A DNA stretch of 45,594 bases from the NCBI GenBank assembly GCA_947346365.1, contig CANAAV010000021.1, forward strand, positions 1 to 45,594. The letters run 5' to 3'. Shown here piece after piece: positions 17,254 through 24,612 of this stretch. The notes beneath the pieces are model-generated. The model did not search any database, had not been told where the DNA came from, and worked only from the letters and a program-made list of their open reading frames with translations. Made by a program: the position numbers and the translations under genes. Each line of letters opens with the position of its first letter. Position 1 is the stretch's first letter. The stretch is from an uncultured Flavonifractor sp. (GTDB lineage: Bacteria > Bacillota > Clostridia > Oscillospirales > Oscillospiraceae).

Positions 17254-18144
17254 CTATTTTTTTGCCAGCGCTATCAGCTTGCGCAGCCGGTGGTTAAAGG
17301 CAGACTTGGTTACTGGAGGCTCGCACAGCTGTGCCAGTTGGGAAAGGGTCATCTCCGGATGGGCCATGCGCAGGTCCACCGCCTCCTTGAGCTTGTCCGG
17401 CAGCTCCTCCAGCATCCCCCGCTCCTCCAGGCGGTAAATAGCCTCCATCTGCTCCTGGGCGGCGTCTACCGCCTTGTCCAGATTCGCCGCGTCGCAGTTT
17501 ACCCGGCGGTTGATGCTCCCCCGCAGATCCTTCTCCGCTTTGGCGTTCATCAGCTCCATGGCGGCCAAAGGCGCTCCCAGGGCGGTAAGAAAATCCTCAA
17601 TAGCCTCGCTCTGCTTGAAGTAGGTCACATGGTTTCCCTTACGCCGCCCCTCCTTGGGGGAAAAACCCGCCTCCAGCAGCAGGGCGCGCAGCTCTTTGCC
17701 CACGCTCAGATGAGGGGTGCTCAGCTCCAAATGATAGCGTTTAGAGGGATCGGTAACCGAACCCCCCGCTAAAAAGGCCCCCCGGAGAAAGGCGGTGCGG
17801 CAGTGCTCCTCCTCCACCATGGCAAAATTGATGTGGTGGGCCAGGGTCTCCTCCGGCTCACAGCCAAAAGTCCGCCACAGCACACACAGCTTGTCCGCCG
17901 CCGTAATGGAAAACACATACTTTTTCCCCGGCTCCGGCAGGCAGTCAAAATCCAGCTTAAAGGCTTTTTGAAACAGCGGCGGAAGGCGCAGCGCAAAATC
18001 CGGCGACTCTGTGACAATACGCGCCTGCCGTCCGGTAAACTGGTTGCAGTAGAGCAACACCCCGTATGCCTCCGCGCGGGCGCAGCAGCGGCGGCTTAGC
18101 GCCCCCCGGCACAGCTCGCCCTTGGCCTGTGAGGAAAAAGACAT
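17254..18144 (-). CDS. whiA: WhiA sporulation/cell-division regulator
   Basis: WhiA is a DNA-binding protein needed for sporulation in Streptomyces and for normal division and nucleoid segregation in Bacillus. The 296 residues contain the LAGLIDADG-like fold in the first two thirds (GELCRG, FLRGAFLAGGSVTDP, YHLEL) and the C-terminal helix-turn-helix (MTLSQLAQLCEPPVTKSAFN, HRLRKL). The homing-endonuclease catalytic acids are degenerate, as in all WhiA. It is downstream of yvcK, the standard Firmicutes order rapZ-yvcK-whiA. Confidence 0.96.
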   Translation of the reverse strand: MSFSSQAKGELCRGALSRRCCARAEAYGVLLYCNQFTGRQARIVTESPDFALRLPPLFQKAFKLDFDCLPEPGKKYVFSITAADKLCVLWRTFGCEPEETLAHHINFAMVEEEHCRTAFLRGAFLAGGSVTDPSKRYHLELSTPHLSVGKELRALLLEAGFSPKEGRRKGNHVTYFKQSEAIEDFLTALGAPLAAMELMNAKAEKDLRGSINRRVNCDAANLDKAVDAAQEQMEAIYRLEERGMLEELPDKLKEAVDLRMAHPEMTLSQLAQLCEPPVTKSAFNHRLRKLIALAKK

Positions 18145-18238
18145 GCCCTCTTCCCCCTTTCATCTAGCTTAAAACGCAGCGGCCCAGGCGCGTTCACTGC
18201 CGCCGGTGGGGCAGGCCGCGCCGCTGCCCTGCGGGATT

Positions 18239-19255
18239 TTAAAAAATTTTCGTGTCCGCCCGCTCGCTGTAAAGCTCCATAACCGCTTGGGCCAGCCGGA
18301 CCACCGAGTGCCGGGCATAGTCAGACGTCTCCGACGCCAGGGGCCGGGTGACGGCCTCCACCCCCATCGCCTCGATCCTCTCCCGGTCCACCCGGATAGG
18401 AACCGCGTCCTCTTCCCGGTAGCGCTCTACCAGCGGCGCCCGCACTGGGGCGGAGTTGCACAGGCACACGTCCAGCAGCCCCGGCCCCGAGTGGTCCAGC
18501 AGGGCCCTCACATGGTCGGAGGCGGTCATATCCTCGGTCTCTCCGTCCTGGGTCATGATGTTGCAGATGTAAATTTTCAGTGCTTTTGCCGTGCGCACCG
18601 CGTCGGAAATTCCCGCCACCAGCAGATTGGGGATCACACTGGTATACAAGCTCCCGGGCCCCAAGAGAATCAAATCCGCGCCTTGGATCGCCTGCACCGC
18701 TTCAGGCAGCGCCCGGGGCCGCTCAGGCAGCAGGCGCACGCTCTTGATGCGGCAGTCCTGCTGCTTCTTAAAGGCGCAGATCTTGGACTCCCCCACCACC
18801 CGCGCCCCGTTTTCAAAGGTGGCCTCCAGCTCCACGTTGGCATTGGTCACCGGCAGTACCCGCCCGCTGATGGCCAATACCTGGCTCATCCGGGCCACCG
18901 CCTGGTCAAAAGAGTCGGAGATGCCGTTCAGCGCCGCTAAAATCAAGTTCCCAAAGGACTGTCCTGTCAAATTGCCCGAGCCCGCCGGAAAACGGTAGGT
19001 CAAAAGCTGCTCCATCACCGGCTCCACGTTGGCCAGGGCCTCCATGCAGTGGCGGATATCCCCCGGCGGCGGCATTCCCAGATCCTCGCGCAGCTTGCCC
19101 GACCCGCCGCCGTCATCGGCCACTGTAACGATGGCCGTCAAATTCCTGGTGCAGCTTTTCAGTCCCCGGAGCATAGTGGACAGTCCTGTGCCGCCGCCAA
19201 TGGCAACCACCGCCGGTCCCTGCTCCCAGCGGGATGTTTCATCCCATGCCTTCAT
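18239..19255 (-). CDS. yvcK: YvcK/GlmR family gluconeogenesis factor
   Basis: YvcK (GlmR) binds UDP-GlcNAc and stimulates GlmS, steering carbon into the cell envelope during growth on non-glycolytic sources. The Rossmann-type start VVAIGGGTGLSTMLRGLK is followed by TVADDGGGSGKLRE, GDIRHCMEAL, the SDSFDQAVARMSQVL helix and ILLGPGSLYTSVIPNLLV, all diagnostic. ATG 19255 after GAGGAGG gives 338 residues; the frame extends to 19378 but that would overlap rapZ. It starts 11 bp after the rapZ stop, so the two are co-expressed. Confidence 0.95.
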   Translation of the reverse strand: MKAWDETSRWEQGPAVVAIGGGTGLSTMLRGLKSCTRNLTAIVTVADDGGGSGKLREDLGMPPPGDIRHCMEALANVEPVMEQLLTYRFPAGSGNLTGQSFGNLILAALNGISDSFDQAVARMSQVLAISGRVLPVTNANVELEATFENGARVVGESKICAFKKQQDCRIKSVRLLPERPRALPEAVQAIQGADLILLGPGSLYTSVIPNLLVAGISDAVRTAKALKIYICNIMTQDGETEDMTASDHVRALLDHSGPGLLDVCLCNSAPVRAPLVERYREEDAVPIRVDRERIEAMGVEAVTRPLASETSDYARHSVVRLAQAVMELYSERADTKIF

Positions 19256-19266
19256 ATGCTTCCTCC

Positions 19267-20127
19267 TCAGCCGCGGGTCATGTCCCGGTGGTTTTCCACA
19301 GCCTGATAGCCCTTGCGCCGGATAAATTCCGCCAATGCCCGGGTAATGGCGACGCTGCGGTGCCTGCCCCCGGTGCATCCTACCGCCACAACCAATACGG
19401 TCTTACCCTCCTCCACATACTGGGGCAGCAGAAATCCCATCAGCCCCTCCAGGTGCTCCATAAAATCCAGCGTCTGCTGATAGCCGAACACGAAGCTATA
19501 TACCCCATCGTCCAGACCGGTCTGTCCGCGCAGCTCTGCAATGTAATAGGGATTGGGCAGAAAGCGCACGTCCAGCACCAGGTCGGCCTCAATGGGAATT
19601 CCATATTTAAACCCAAAGGAGACCACGTTGACGCTCATGGCCGGACGCTCCGCTCCGCCGCCAAACAGCCGCAGCAGCTCCCCCCGCAGTTTTGCCGTGG
19701 ACAGGGCGGTAGTGTCAATTACATAGTCCGCCCGCTGGCGCACCGGCAGAAGCACCGTCCGCTCCTGCCGCACCGCCGCGTCCAGGGAGGGCAGGCTTTC
19801 CGAGAGCGGGTGCTTACGCCGGGTCTCTTTATAGCGCTTAATGATAGTGTCCACCCCGGCCTCTACAAAGAGTATTTTGTGACCGCAGCCCATCCGATCC
19901 AGCGCGTCAAGGGCGTCAAAAAGTCCTTCGAAGGCCTGTCCGCCCCGGATATCCGTCACCAACGCCACCCGTTCGTACCGGCCCGGCGCGGCCATGCACA
20001 GCTCTGCGAACTTAGGCAGCAGGGGCAGCGGCATATTGTCCACCACATAAAAGCCCATGTCCTCCAAAAAGGAAGCCACCTTACTTTTTCCCGCCCCGGA
20101 CAGGCCGGATATAATCAAAAGTTCCAT
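19267..20127 (-). CDS. rapZ: RNase adapter protein RapZ (YvcJ)
   Basis: This P-loop protein binds glucosamine-6-phosphate and, in E. coli, delivers the GlmZ small RNA to RNase E; in Firmicutes the homologue YvcJ affects competence. The 286 residues have Walker A GLSGAGKS (8-15), the VVDNMPLPLL loop, the RRKHPL segment, and the C-terminal domain with SFGFKYG, DVRFLPNPY and GCTGGRHRSV. The cysteine-glycine-glycine phosphosugar site is intact. It sits between murB and yvcK, linking it to envelope precursor supply. Confidence 0.96.
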   Translation of the reverse strand: MELLIISGLSGAGKSKVASFLEDMGFYVVDNMPLPLLPKFAELCMAAPGRYERVALVTDIRGGQAFEGLFDALDALDRMGCGHKILFVEAGVDTIIKRYKETRRKHPLSESLPSLDAAVRQERTVLLPVRQRADYVIDTTALSTAKLRGELLRLFGGGAERPAMSVNVVSFGFKYGIPIEADLVLDVRFLPNPYYIAELRGQTGLDDGVYSFVFGYQQTLDFMEHLEGLMGFLLPQYVEEGKTVLVVAVGCTGGRHRSVAITRALAEFIRRKGYQAVENHRDMTRG

Positions 20128-20145
20128 AGCAGACCCCGCTCTCCC

Positions 20146-21135
20146 TTAAAATCCCAGTAGCTTTACCTCTGGCTCCAGCAATACCCCGGTCTCCCGCAGC
20201 ACGGTTTCCCGGACCAAGTCCATCAGCCTGCGCACATCCTCCGCCGTGGCCGCTCCCCGGTTAACTACAAAGCCCGCGTGCTTTTCCGACACCTGAGCTT
20301 CGCCCACTGCGGCCCCCTTTAGGCCGCACTGCTCGATCAGGGCCGCGGCAAAATGCCCCTTTGGACGCTTAAATGTGCTCCCCGCGCTGGGCAGGTCCAA
20401 GGGCTGCTTGGCTCTGCGCCGGGCGGAGAGATCCTCCATTCGGGCTTTGATATCCCGCCCACTTCCGGGCGCTAAGGCGAAAGCGGCCTCTATAATCAGC
20501 TGCCTTCCGCCGGTAAACACACTTTGCCGGTAGTCAAAGCCGCACGCTTCCACGCTTAGGGTCCGCTCCGTGCCGTCTGGCTCCAGCACCGTTACGGAAC
20601 AGAGCACCTGGGCTATTTCGCCGCCATAGGCCCCCGCGTTCATCACCACCGCGCCGCCCACGGTGCCGGGGATACCCTGGGCAAACTCCAGCCCCGTGAG
20701 ATTGCGCCCCCACGCGGCGTTGGCCAGCTGTGAGAGCAGTACCCCGCCTCCGCCAAGAAGCCGGCGGTTCACCTCCCGGATCTGATAAAACTCCTCCCGG
20801 TTAACCTGTCCCGCCAATTTGACCGCCAACCCCTCGTACCCCCGGTCCGCCACCAACAGATTGGTGCCGTTGCCAAGGAAAAAGGGGGCGACCCCCTGCT
20901 CTGCCGCCAGCCTCAGCAGCGTTTGGGCCTGACCTTTCGTTCGGGGCAGCGCCATCATCCGGACCGGGCCGCCGATGCGGAAGGAAGTGTGCCGGGCCAT
21001 AGGCTCATACTCCCGCAGCTCCATTTCCGGTATTGCCGCCTCAAGCCGCTTTTTTAAAATAGAAAACCGGTCTGATTTCCCATCCACCTTGATCGCCCCC
21101 AATCGCTTCGCACCTGTCCCGCCAGTCTTTGCCAT
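20146..21135 (-). CDS. murB: UDP-N-acetylenolpyruvoylglucosamine reductase MurB
   Basis: MurB is the FAD enzyme that reduces enolpyruvyl-UDP-GlcNAc to UDP-MurNAc with NADPH in peptidoglycan synthesis. Seen are HTSFRIGGPVRMMALP, FLGNGTNLLVADRG, the FAD-binding GIPGTVGGAVVMNAGAYGGE, FDYRQSVF, and SAGSTFKRP with the proton-donor serine, ending with GEAQVSEKHAGFVVN. The ribosome site before ATG 21135 is poor, and a TATAAT on this strand lies only about 12 bp upstream of the ATG, so the leader would be very short if it is used. The first 20 residues could be excess. Confidence 0.95.
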   Translation of the reverse strand: MAKTGGTGAKRLGAIKVDGKSDRFSILKKRLEAAIPEMELREYEPMARHTSFRIGGPVRMMALPRTKGQAQTLLRLAAEQGVAPFFLGNGTNLLVADRGYEGLAVKLAGQVNREEFYQIREVNRRLLGGGGVLLSQLANAAWGRNLTGLEFAQGIPGTVGGAVVMNAGAYGGEIAQVLCSVTVLEPDGTERTLSVEACGFDYRQSVFTGGRQLIIEAAFALAPGSGRDIKARMEDLSARRRAKQPLDLPSAGSTFKRPKGHFAAALIEQCGLKGAAVGEAQVSEKHAGFVVNRGAATAEDVRRLMDLVRETVLRETGVLLEPEVKLLGF

Positions 21136-21207
21136 GCTTGCTGCTATTATAGCAGATTTCCAGGGAAATTAGAATAGGCGGAGTTGACAAACTCGGAGCA
21201 GCCGCCG

Positions 21208-21714
21208 CTATGGCGCGTCCACCTCTAAAATTACCGTCTCCAGGCCCCGCTTCATGGCGTATTCCAGGGTATACATAGTTCCGCCCAGCATCCCGTCGTA
21301 CACGGCGATGAGCATGGAGGAACGGTCCACCATATAGCGGTTGCGGCGGAGCATACAGCCCCGGTCATAGTGCCGCTGGATCAAAGTCTCCTGATCGCAG
21401 CGCCGCACCAGTTCAAAGTACCGCTGCCGGTCCCGCTCCCGCCAGCGGGCAGCCTGCTCCTCACAGGGAATGCACGCCTCTAAGGTCACGCCGCTCCGGC
21501 GCTCCCGCAGAGCCAGCACTGCATCGCAGAAATAGAAGTCCGCCCCTAAGGCCATGCCGCACATAAAATGCCGCATACCGGCCTGATAGGCGTTCTCTAA
21601 GGACCGCGCCAGCCGGTCCTTCAGTACCAAACAGCGGGCGTCCTGCTCATTCTCCCCCCAAGGGAGTTTTTTCGGACGGTGTCCAGTAAAGCAGCAGGTA
21701 GTTTCAATTTTCAT
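21208..21714 (-). CDS. SLOG/DUF1273-type nucleotide-binding protein
   Basis: The 168-residue protein starts CCFTGHRPKKLPW, the hallmark of the YpsA/DUF1273 branch of the SLOG fold. GMRHFMCGMALGADFYFCDA contains the typical glycine-rich nucleotide loop, and MVDRSSMLIAVYDG with GGTMYTLEYAMKRG completes the Rossmann-like domain. SLOG proteins bind nucleotide-derived ligands; YpsA affects cell division in Bacillus, but the ligand is unknown. It stands alone upstream of murB on the same strand. Confidence 0.85.
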   Translation of the reverse strand: MKIETTCCFTGHRPKKLPWGENEQDARCLVLKDRLARSLENAYQAGMRHFMCGMALGADFYFCDAVLALRERRSGVTLEACIPCEEQAARWRERDRQRYFELVRRCDQETLIQRHYDRGCMLRRNRYMVDRSSMLIAVYDGMLGGTMYTLEYAMKRGLETVILEVDAP

Positions 21715-21863
21715 ACACGGCGTTCCTCCCCGTCCCAGCGAAACAAAGCCTCAGTTTTATACCGCCTATTCTATTATATCCCCGCCTGTAAGTCAACGAT
21801 AATCGAACGCTTGTTTTCCAGCACATTTCACGGAGCCTGGCACAGAAAAATTCGAAAAATATA

Positions 21864-21892
21864 TTGACAACCGGCCTCACTGCCAGTATAAT
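21864..21892 (+). promoter_or_regulatory. Consensus promoter for tRNA-Val
   Basis: TTGACA (21864-21869), a 17-bp spacer and TATAAT (21887-21892) match the sigma-A consensus perfectly, 14 bp before the mature tRNA start. Transcription should begin at about 21899. Confidence 0.88.
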
Positions 21893-21906
21893 AAACAACG
21901 TTGCTT

Positions 21907-21982
21907 GGACGATTAGCTCAGCTGGTAGAGCATCCGCTTGACGTGCGGGAGGTCACAGGTTCAAGTCCTGTATCGTCCACCA
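21907..21982 (+). tRNA. tRNA-Val (anticodon GAC), CCA encoded
   Basis: The acceptor stem GGACGAT pairs with ATCGTCC, A is the discriminator, and CCA is in the DNA (21980-21982). The D arm has TAGCTCAGCTGGTAGAGCA. The anticodon loop TTGACGT gives GAC for valine on a 5-bp stem, and the T arm is ACAGGTTCAAGTCCTGT. All stems close, so the gene should work. Its 3' end abuts the mobile island, and a motif shared with the other element lies 88 bp downstream; it is therefore the probable integration target. Confidence 0.97.
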
Positions 21983-21983
21983 G

Positions 21984-22023
21984 AAAGACCGCTCTTTTCT
22001 CTCGAAAAGAGCGGTCTTTTTAA
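21984..22023 (+). terminator. Intrinsic terminator after tRNA-Val
   Basis: AAAGACCGCTCTTTT (21984-21998) pairs perfectly with AAAAGAGCGGTCTTT (22005-22019) across a 6-nt loop and is followed by T residues. It ends the one-gene tRNA transcript and insulates the leftward barstar gene. Confidence 0.88.
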
Positions 22024-22069
22024 CTTTTTTGCTTGTTTTTCGTGACGGCATACTCTCCGGCCCTTCCGC

Positions 22070-22094
22070 TGACCACGCAGAAAGCCACAGACAG
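22070..22094 (+). repeat. Element-end motif, copy 1
   Basis: TGACCAC, six variable bases, then AGCCACAGACAG. It starts 88 bp after the CCA of tRNA-Val. The same 25-bp pattern recurs at 41956 and 42223 with identical internal spacing. Candidate arm-type binding site for the island integrase. Confidence 0.6.
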
Positions 22095-22125
22095 GAAAAA
22101 TCTTCATTTCAGAGGATATCTGATG

Positions 22126-22434
22126 CTAAACGATGAAAGCTGAGTTGTCACCAAAATCATTGCTTTCGATCTGAACAGTCACTTTTTCATTGTCACGCTG
22201 AAGATCTTCAAAAAGTTCCAGCATTATTTCGGTTGCTTCGTTCATCTCTGAGGGAATTTTTTCAATATTCTTCAGCACTATTGTGGTTGGAAATTCAAAC
22301 GAGCAATCAAGGCAATCCCAAAGAGCGTCCATATTGTGCCCATAGTAATCTGGCAGATTGAACACCTCTTTGAAATACTCATGTAGTGTCCAGAGAGACT
22401 TGATACCATTAAAGTCTAAAATGATATAATTCAT
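22126..22434 (-). CDS. Barstar-family immunity protein
   Basis: Barstar is the tight cytoplasmic inhibitor of barnase ribonucleases. The 102-residue protein has LPDYYGHNMDALWDCLDC, matching barstar's inhibitory helix. D36 and D40 correspond to barstar D35 and D39, which plug the barnase active site, and W39 corresponds to W38. The preceding helix (LHEYFKEVF) and the terminal VTVQIESND strand also fit. ATG 22434 overlaps the toxin stop (ATGA) and follows GGGAG; an ATG at 22449 is possible but lacks that spacing. Overlap with the toxin means coupled translation, as expected for an inhibitor. Confidence 0.9.
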   Translation of the reverse strand: MNYIILDFNGIKSLWTLHEYFKEVFNLPDYYGHNMDALWDCLDCSFEFPTTIVLKNIEKIPSEMNEATEIMLELFEDLQRDNEKVTVQIESNDFGDNSAFIV

Positions 22435-23036
22435 AGCAGGTTCTCCCATCCTATCTCATAAAAGGTGCGATAATGGTTATAGGTTGCGAACAAAAGCCCA
22501 TCGTTTGAATAGAGTAGCCGACGGCCATTTCTAATCCCACTTACATAATCAAAATCTGCTTCATACCAGATCCTTCCTGGTTTTTCAGGAAGCCGATGAT
22601 CGCGGTTTTTATAAATCATACCACCAATCATTTTTCCGGGCAATACATCGGCTAGATTTCCAAGCCAGCTTTTCCACCCTAACTTTTCTGCTTCTTTTTT
22701 CTTAAGGTAATAGGATGGAAGTGTTCCATGTAGCCAAACATACATATCAACGCCATTGATCCCAGCCAGTGTTGCAGTGCCAACTAAAATTGCTATTAAC
22801 TTTTCTATGAAGCATCGGCAGTTTGGATGAACAGGAATCTGATAAATTTGTGGATCAATAGAAGAAAAGATTCTACCATGCATGGATGCACAGTAGTAAC
22901 AGGTTCTTGCAGTAACAATTGCGCGCCAAACTTTCCAATTAGGGCTGGTGTATGTGGTCCAGTTTGCTTTTTTAAGAGTAGCATTTTCATGTAACGCGTT
23001 GAGTAAAGCACCCCCAGCTTTTATTACTCGGTACAT
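22431..23036 (-). CDS. Barnase-type RNase toxin with an N-terminal phage MuF-like domain
   Basis: Residues 110-201 align with barnase: LGWKSWLGNLADVLPGKMIG, IYKNRDHRLP, IWYEADFDYVSGIRNGRRLL, YSNDGLLF and NHYRTF. All six key residues are conserved (K113, R145, E159, R169, R173, H188, corresponding to barnase K27, R59, E73, R83, R87, H102), so a guanine-preferring endoribonuclease is expected. Residues 25-80 carry C46-x2-C49 and the HPNCRC box (H70, C73, C75) of phage MuF/minor-capsid proteins, probably zinc-binding. No signal peptide is seen. Phage-borne MuF-toxin fusions are known; this short copy has no other capsid genes around it. AGGAGG precedes the ATG within a hairpin. Confidence 0.88.
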   Translation of the reverse strand: MYRVIKAGGALLNALHENATLKKANWTTYTSPNWKVWRAIVTARTCYYCASMHGRIFSSIDPQIYQIPVHPNCRCFIEKLIAILVGTATLAGINGVDMYVWLHGTLPSYYLKKKEAEKLGWKSWLGNLADVLPGKMIGGMIYKNRDHRLPEKPGRIWYEADFDYVSGIRNGRRLLYSNDGLLFATYNHYRTFYEIGWENLL

Positions 23037-23041
23037 AGACG

Positions 23042-23081
23042 ATTCCTCCTATAGGAGCATATTTTCACATATAGGAGGAAT
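23042..23081 (-). promoter_or_regulatory. Inverted repeat covering the toxin ribosome-binding site
   Basis: ATTCCTCCTATA (23042-23053) and TATAGGAGGAAT (23070-23081) are 12-bp perfect inverted arms with a 16-nt spacer. On the toxin strand the proximal arm contains the AGGAGG used by the ATG at 23036, so a leader hairpin would hide it. Two CACCTAAA copies 25 bp apart (23083, 23108) lie just upstream and could be an operator. Confidence 0.55.
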
Positions 23082-23175
23082 GCACCTAAAAGTTGTACAT
23101 TTCTATACACCTAAACCAAAAGTTTTCCGTGGAATTAAGGATAATAGTGATACATTTTTGATAGTCGCCTTTTCT

Positions 23176-24600
23176 TCAACTCTGGGGAATGCCAGCGAAC
23201 AATCCAGTGGCAATTTCCGTTTTCATCTTTCTAATCAGCCGAGCCAGCTTTTCCTCACATTCGGCTTCAGTAGTGGCGTAGATGTTCCGGGCTATCCGTT
23301 TTCCGTTGACCTTTGGGGAGTAGCGCCCCTCCCATAGGTGGTCGCTGATTTGCGTGACGCAGCCCGTCCCCGGCTTGCGGTATTTGCCCTTGACCGCCTG
23401 GAACGCAGTGCAGGCGGACTTTTTCGGAGTTTCTGTCTTTGGCTGAGGCTCCACCTTTACGATGGCCCGGTCGATTTTTGCCGCCGCCGACTGCCGCATT
23501 TCGTCGGTGACGTGGGCGTAGACATTCAGCGTTGTGGCACTGGAGACGTGGCCAATAACGGCGGACAGGGTCTTGATGTCCATGCCATGCTCCAGGGCGT
23601 TGGTGGCGAATGTGTGTCGGAGGTCGTGGAAGCGGACATGCTTGCAGCCCGCCCGCTCCAGGACGATGGCCAGCTTCTTTCGGACAGCAGTAGGGTCCCG
23701 AGGAGAATCTTCCTTTCTGGGTGAGGGGAACATCCACCGGGAATTGATGCCCTGCCGGTAGCCTTTCAGGATATCCAGCACTGACGTTGGGAGGATGACA
23801 GATCTGCTGGAAGATTTGGTCTTAGGCTGGGTTACGGTCAGTTTACCCTTTACCCTCTGCACCTGTCGTTCCACCCGCAGCGTCCCAGTTTTGAAATTGA
23901 GATCGTCCCACTGGAGAGCCAGAAGTTCGCCGCGGCGCAGTCCGGTGGACAGTTCCAGCAGGAGAAGCTCGAAGCAGTCGTTTTCTCTCGCCTGAATCAG
24001 CAGCCGCTGCATCTCCTCCTGGGTCAACACCTGCATCTCCTTGGGATGAGTGGCAGGAGCTTTACAGGCAAGGGCGGGATTTTTCAGGATCAGCCCTTGG
24101 GTTACCGCCCTGTCCAGCGCCACCCGGCAGGTCACATGACAGCTTTTCACCATGCGGTCCGACAGGCCAGGACCGTATTCCGACCTGCGGAGGAGCCGAC
24201 CTCCCTGTTTGAGGCGGACGTAAAACTGCTGGAGGTCGCCGGGGGTGAGCTTAGCCAGCGGAATATGCCCCAACTCCGGGATGATGTGCTGGTAGATGCG
24301 GTTCTCATAGTCCGCCTGGGTCTTGGGGCGGATGGTGGGCTTGCACTCCGTTTGATACCAGCGGTCCATCCAAGCCCCGAAGGTCATATCCGCTTTGGGC
24401 CGCTGCTCCGGTTTAGCTGTTTTCAGGCTGTCCCGCAGTGCTTTGAGTTTCTCCTCACATTCCCGTTTAGTTTTCGCCAGCACATTTTTTGTTTTGGGCA
24501 ATCCCTTCTCGTTGCGCCCAATGACGTATCTGCCTTCCCAGCGGCCATCCTTCCTCTTATGGATGCTGCCGTCCCCGCGGCTGCTCTTTCGCTTTGCCAT
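23176..24600 (-). CDS. Tyrosine recombinase (integrase A) with an extra C-terminal arm-like domain
   Basis: A 474-residue site-specific recombinase. Residues 9-55 are the AP2-like arm-binding domain (GDGSIHKRKDGRWEGRYV), about 73-180 the SAM-like core-binding domain, and 190-380 the catalytic domain with R222 (TGLRRGE), H325 and R328 (HDLRH), H351 (IGH) and nucleophile Y361. After the catalytic domain, residues 411-455 repeat the arm motif in degenerate form (CVTQISDHLWEGRYSPKVNG, ATTEAECEEKL). AAGGAGGTGAG precedes ATG 24600. It lies 12 bp downstream of integrase B. A closely related enzyme is encoded at 42300-43721. Confidence 0.95.
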   Translation of the reverse strand: MAKRKSSRGDGSIHKRKDGRWEGRYVIGRNEKGLPKTKNVLAKTKRECEEKLKALRDSLKTAKPEQRPKADMTFGAWMDRWYQTECKPTIRPKTQADYENRIYQHIIPELGHIPLAKLTPGDLQQFYVRLKQGGRLLRRSEYGPGLSDRMVKSCHVTCRVALDRAVTQGLILKNPALACKAPATHPKEMQVLTQEEMQRLLIQARENDCFELLLLELSTGLRRGELLALQWDDLNFKTGTLRVERQVQRVKGKLTVTQPKTKSSSRSVILPTSVLDILKGYRQGINSRWMFPSPRKEDSPRDPTAVRKKLAIVLERAGCKHVRFHDLRHTFATNALEHGMDIKTLSAVIGHVSSATTLNVYAHVTDEMRQSAAAKIDRAIVKVEPQPKTETPKKSACTAFQAVKGKYRKPGTGCVTQISDHLWEGRYSPKVNGKRIARNIYATTEAECEEKLARLIRKMKTEIATGLFAGIPQS

Positions 24601-24612
24601 AAGCTCACCTCC

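Noticed and set aside
21907-21982. tRNA-Val as a chimera made by integration at the anticodon loop
   Set aside because: Acceptor and anticodon stems pair fully between the two halves, so 5' and 3' parts belong together.
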